Source of the DNA: Candidatus Nitrospira allomarina
GTDB taxonomy: Bacteria; Nitrospirota; Nitrospiria; Nitrospirales; UBA8639
Length of the DNA: 64,000 nt
NCBI RefSeq assembly: GCF_032050975.1
Contig: NZ_CP116967.1
Coordinates: 4,089,001-4,153,000, forward strand
Reading direction: 5' to 3'
Shown: positions 61,257 to 64,000 of the stretch, in pieces
Position numbering within the stretch: the stretch's first letter is position 1
How the letters are laid out: each line of letters opens with the position of its first letter
Translations under genes and position numbers: made by a program
Notes under the pieces: model-generated
The model's database searches: none
What the model saw: the letters and a program-made list of their open reading frames with translations, nothing else
What the model was told of the DNA's origin: nothing

Positions 61257-63479
61257 TTATCCACTTGCCGATTGCAGACAGGACAAATCAGCTACCGTGA
61301 GAAACAGGTCATCCGTTGCCTTTAACAGGGAAAGGCGATTGGCCCGTGTCTGTGGGTCTGAATCATTGACCATCACGGCTCCGAAGAACTCATCAATTGG
61401 GCCCTTAAGTTCCAACAACGCGTGAAGAGCCTTTCCGTAATTCCGGTCATTGACTGAACTGCGAACTTGTTGTTGCATCACCCCTAAGGCCTGAAACAGC
61501 CGACGCTCTGATTCATGGACAAACTGTTCAGGCATGGCCTGCGCGTTGGTCCATTGTTCCTTTTCAACAATTCGGTGAGCCCGCTTAAATCCGATCATCA
61601 ACGGATCAAAATCCGGTTGAGGCACCATGGCCTCCAAGGCCTGCATGCGTGCGACCAGATCACTCATGTCACAGTCCATCGCATGCGGAACCCGAATGAC
61701 CGCTTCCATGACATCTTCCCGTAATCCCAGATGTTGCCTGCCATAAAATCGAAGCCGGTCGAAAATAAACGCCACGACTTCTGCCCCAGTCTGAGGGGTA
61801 CCACGCACCCGCCCACCTTGTCCATCCAAGATCTGCAACGCCCGATTCACCACGGAAGTGATATCCAGCCGGAGTGGCGTTTCTGCAAATATTCGCACCA
61901 ACCCATACGCGGCTCGACGTAACCCCAACGGATCTTCCGAGCCGGAGGGGGACATTCCGGCCGCAAAAAATGCCACGATGGAATCACACCGATCGGCCAC
62001 CGCGAGTAGGACACCAGGGAGTTCAGTCGGCAACTGATCTTCTGGAAATCGGGGGAAATACTGTTCGCCAAGTGCGCGGCACACCACTGCAGATTCGCCA
62101 TCGTGCCTGGCATATTCTTCCCCCATCACCCCCTGAAGGGTCGGAAACTCTCCAACCATTCCGGTCGTCAAATCCGCCTTGGACAGAAGAGCGGCGCGCC
62201 GACACACCTCGTCCAGATCCTTTCGGCCAATCTGCTCAGCCATCCATCCGATCAGGTGACCCACCCGATCCACTTTTTGACGCACGGTTCCCAGCTTGTG
62301 ATGAAAGAGGACGCCCTCTAATGCCGGCACTCGTTCATGCAGCGGGCGTTTCGAATCTTCTTTAAAAAAATGTTGAGCGTCACTCAGGCGGGCTGCCAGG
62401 ACTCGTTCATTCCCCTTGGTCATGAGCGGGGTGTTTCCCCAGGGCATATTCGTCACCGCAATAAATTTTGGGAGGAGTGCGCCATCTTTTGTCATCAGCG
62501 AGAAAAACCCTTGATGCTCTTTCATCGATGAGATCAGGACCGGCTTGGGAACCGCTAAAAACTCCTTCTGAAACGTTCCGAGAATGGTGTGCGGGTATTC
62601 CACGCCAAAGACGGCTGCTTCAATCAGCTCATCCCGGTACATGGGGTCAACCTGACCCCTAGCAGAATTAGCCAACAGAGAAACTTCTTGCGTAATGAGA
62701 CGCCGACGCTCTTCCGGATCAACCAGCACTCCCAATCGCTTCATGGCCTCGATATAATTGTTGGCGGTGGTGAGTGAAAACGTCTGCCCCCGATTTTTGC
62801 CTTTCGCCCGATAAAACCGATGTCCTCTTGTCATGGTGCTGGATTGAATTCCGGCAAATTCTACGGAGAGCGATTGATCCCCTAAAAGGGCAACCACCCA
62901 GCGAATCGGCCGACCAAATTTAGCCCGCGAGGCATTCCAGCGCATCGCCTTCGGAAAGGCTAGTTTACTTAAGATTTGCGGAAGCGCCCCCGTGATCACC
63001 CGTTTGGCCGACTGACCTCTTTGGTGCGTTTTGACCGCCATATAGGGCCCTTTTGGGGTTTCTTGAATACGAAGCTGGTCAACAGGCACTCCTTGGGATT
63101 TGGCAAACCCCCATGCCGCCTTTGTGGGCTGTCCCGAAGCATCGAAGGCTGCAGAGGCCGGCGGGCCCAATATGTTTTGAGTCAGGGAAGCTTGCTGAGC
63201 TTCCACCCCTTTGGCCAGCAAAGCTAAACGCCGCGGCGTGCCAACCGTCCTCAAGGACTCATACTTTAAACGACTGTCCGCAAAGAGCCGTTGCCCAAGA
63301 TTTGCCAGGTCTTCCAATGCCTGCGGAAGAACAGCCGACGGCAATTCCTCCGTCCCAATTTCTAACAGAAAAGGTACAGTCTTGGCCTGAGATTTTGAGA
63401 CCGACTTGGCCTTTACATTTTTGCGGGGTGCTCGTGATGTTACCATAAGCGAATTTGCCATAACCCCGCATTGGGGCAT
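61257..63479 (-). CDS. glyS: Glycine--tRNA ligase beta subunit
   Basis: Beta chain of the heterotetrameric bacterial glycyl-tRNA synthetase, which charges tRNA-Gly together with GlyQ. Family sequences include L-L-E-I-G-T-E-E-L-P, R-T-V-G-T-P-R-R-L-A and M-R-W near the middle. The C-terminal anticodon-binding domain (F-F-G-A-V-M-V-N and R-A-N-R-L-S-L-L) is complete. The ATG at 63479, four bases after the glyQ stop, or the ATG at 63461 is the likely start; either gives about 735-740 residues with a basic N-terminal extension of about 25-30 residues. The longer frame to 63656 would overlap glyQ. Confidence 0.95.
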   Translation of the reverse strand: MPQCGVMANSLMVTSRAPRKNVKAKSVSKSQAKTVPFLLEIGTEELPSAVLPQALEDLANLGQRLFADSRLKYESLRTVGTPRRLALLAKGVEAQQASLTQNILGPPASAAFDASGQPTKAAWGFAKSQGVPVDQLRIQETPKGPYMAVKTHQRGQSAKRVITGALPQILSKLAFPKAMRWNASRAKFGRPIRWVVALLGDQSLSVEFAGIQSSTMTRGHRFYRAKGKNRGQTFSLTTANNYIEAMKRLGVLVDPEERRRLITQEVSLLANSARGQVDPMYRDELIEAAVFGVEYPHTILGTFQKEFLAVPKPVLISSMKEHQGFFSLMTKDGALLPKFIAVTNMPWGNTPLMTKGNERVLAARLSDAQHFFKEDSKRPLHERVPALEGVLFHHKLGTVRQKVDRVGHLIGWMAEQIGRKDLDEVCRRAALLSKADLTTGMVGEFPTLQGVMGEEYARHDGESAVVCRALGEQYFPRFPEDQLPTELPGVLLAVADRCDSIVAFFAAGMSPSGSEDPLGLRRAAYGLVRIFAETPLRLDITSVVNRALQILDGQGGRVRGTPQTGAEVVAFIFDRLRFYGRQHLGLREDVMEAVIRVPHAMDCDMSDLVARMQALEAMVPQPDFDPLMIGFKRAHRIVEKEQWTNAQAMPEQFVHESERRLFQALGVMQQQVRSSVNDRNYGKALHALLELKGPIDEFFGAVMVNDSDPQTRANRLSLLKATDDLFLTVADLSCLQSASG

Positions 63480-63483
63480 CGAT

Positions 63484-64000
63484 TCATATAACCTTTTGTT
63501 TTCTATGAGGACGGGCGGAAGCCGCCGCGTGGCGTAAGAGTGGAAAGCCCATTTGCTCCCGTTGACCAAGATAGGCTTGGGCACATTTCCTGGCAAGATT
63601 TCGGACCCTGCCGATATAGCCTGTCCGTTGGGCCACACTGATCGCCCCTCTCGCATCCAACAAGTTAAAGAGGTGAGAACATTTCATACAGCAGTCGTAG
63701 GCCGGTAACACCAGTCCCCGTGGGTGTTCCAGTAACTGTTGGCATTCTTTTTCGTAGCGATCAAAGCTGGTCTGAATCAAATCCACATCCGCCGCTTCAA
63801 AGTTATAGACGGAAAACTGAACTTCGGACTCATGATAGAGTTCGCCGTATCGAACGTCTTCCGTCCACATCAGGTCATATACGTTATCGACCTGCTGTAA
63901 ATACATGGCAATGCGTTCCAACCCGTAGGTTAACTCAACCGTCACCGGATCTAACTCCAATCCCCCGATTTCCTGAAAGTAGGTAAATTGCGTGATCTCC
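63484..64000 (-). CDS. glyQ: Glycine--tRNA ligase alpha subunit (partial, cut by window edge)
   Basis: 3' part of glyQ; the frame is open to the window end at 64000, so the N-terminus lies outside. Family sequence is clear: [26 protein letters not shown], then Y-N-F-E-A-A-D and [13 protein letters not shown]. It precedes glyS by four bases, the usual gene order, and the two are surely co-transcribed. The C-terminal [14 protein letters not shown] is a short basic tail. Confidence 0.95.
   Translation of the reverse strand, partial: EITQFTYFQEIGGLELDPVTVELTYGLERIAMYLQQVDNVYDLMWTEDVRYGELYHESEVQFSVYNFEAADVDLIQTSFDRYEKECQQLLEHPRGLVLPAYDCCMKCSHLFNLLDARGAISVAQRTGYIGRVRNLARKCAQAYLGQREQMGFPLLRHAAASARPHRKQKVI

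Overview
The window reads as chromosomal DNA of a Gram-negative, respiring bacterium. The best fit is a Nitrospira-like member of Nitrospirota. This is inferred from small periplasmic c-type cytochromes, a cupredoxin, a pyruvate phosphate dikinase next to glyQ/glyS, and many lipoproteins; nothing here proves the taxon. Most genes lie in ordinary mid-GC DNA. A few stretches are clearly richer in AT: about 22.9-24.4 kb, 26.5-27.3 kb and 45.1-46.6 kb. I recognised no tRNA, rRNA, riboswitch or CRISPR array.

Layout. 0-8.3 kb: ankyrin lipoprotein, Spy/CpxP-like protein, HIT hydrolase, Tat-exported intradiol dioxygenase-like protein, glycerophosphodiester phosphodiesterase, an orphan protein with flagellar-hook IN motifs, a cupredoxin and a ZIP metal transporter. 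8.3-11.3 kb: a minus-strand run of a cytochrome c'-like protein, a decayed cytochrome c, two paralogous mono-heme cytochromes c and a Cu/Zn superoxide dismutase lipoprotein. 11.7-13.6 kb: a two-gene unit of a TIR-domain protein and a DUF2130 coiled-coil/nuclease-like protein, the best candidate here for an undescribed (defence-like) system. 13.7-22.9 kb: housekeeping and regulatory genes (SDR, frameshifted FABP-like protein, a WW-repeat secreted protein, broken beta-carbonic anhydrase, DksA-like protein, two methyltransferases, HI0933-type flavoprotein, response regulator, MscS channel, CBS protein). 22.9-27.6 kb: accessory AT-rich stretch with a dead IS3-family element, a heme-oxygenase-like diiron protein and a 140-bp direct-repeat remnant of that gene.

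28.1-44.1 kb is mainly a cell-envelope block. It holds a class A penicillin-binding protein and two paralogous modules of helical lipoprotein plus L,D-transpeptidase, the second extended by another L,D-transpeptidase and a secreted protein without the catalytic motif. Between the modules lie a subtilisin-like protease whose start codon overlaps that of a divergent gene, a YqhA-like membrane protein, an amino-acid permease, a cysteine-cluster protein and a 38-residue Pro/Lys-rich small protein. 44.4-56.1 kb: a membrane-anchored protein, an AT-rich methyltransferase, an M48 protease, a TM0106-type nuclease/helicase, membrane proteins, an esterase-like protein and EcsC, with two palindromic dispersed-repeat-like elements. 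56.2-64.0 kb: ribD, a histone-H1-like Lys/Ala-rich protein overlapping the end of ppdK, ppdK, a small membrane protein, glyS and the 3' part of glyQ, all on the minus strand.

Several genes (carbonic anhydrase, FABP-like protein, one cytochrome c, the IS3 transposase, the methyltransferase at 17.6 kb) carry frameshifts or an in-frame stop. Some sit in short homopolymers, so sequencing error must be separated from true decay.
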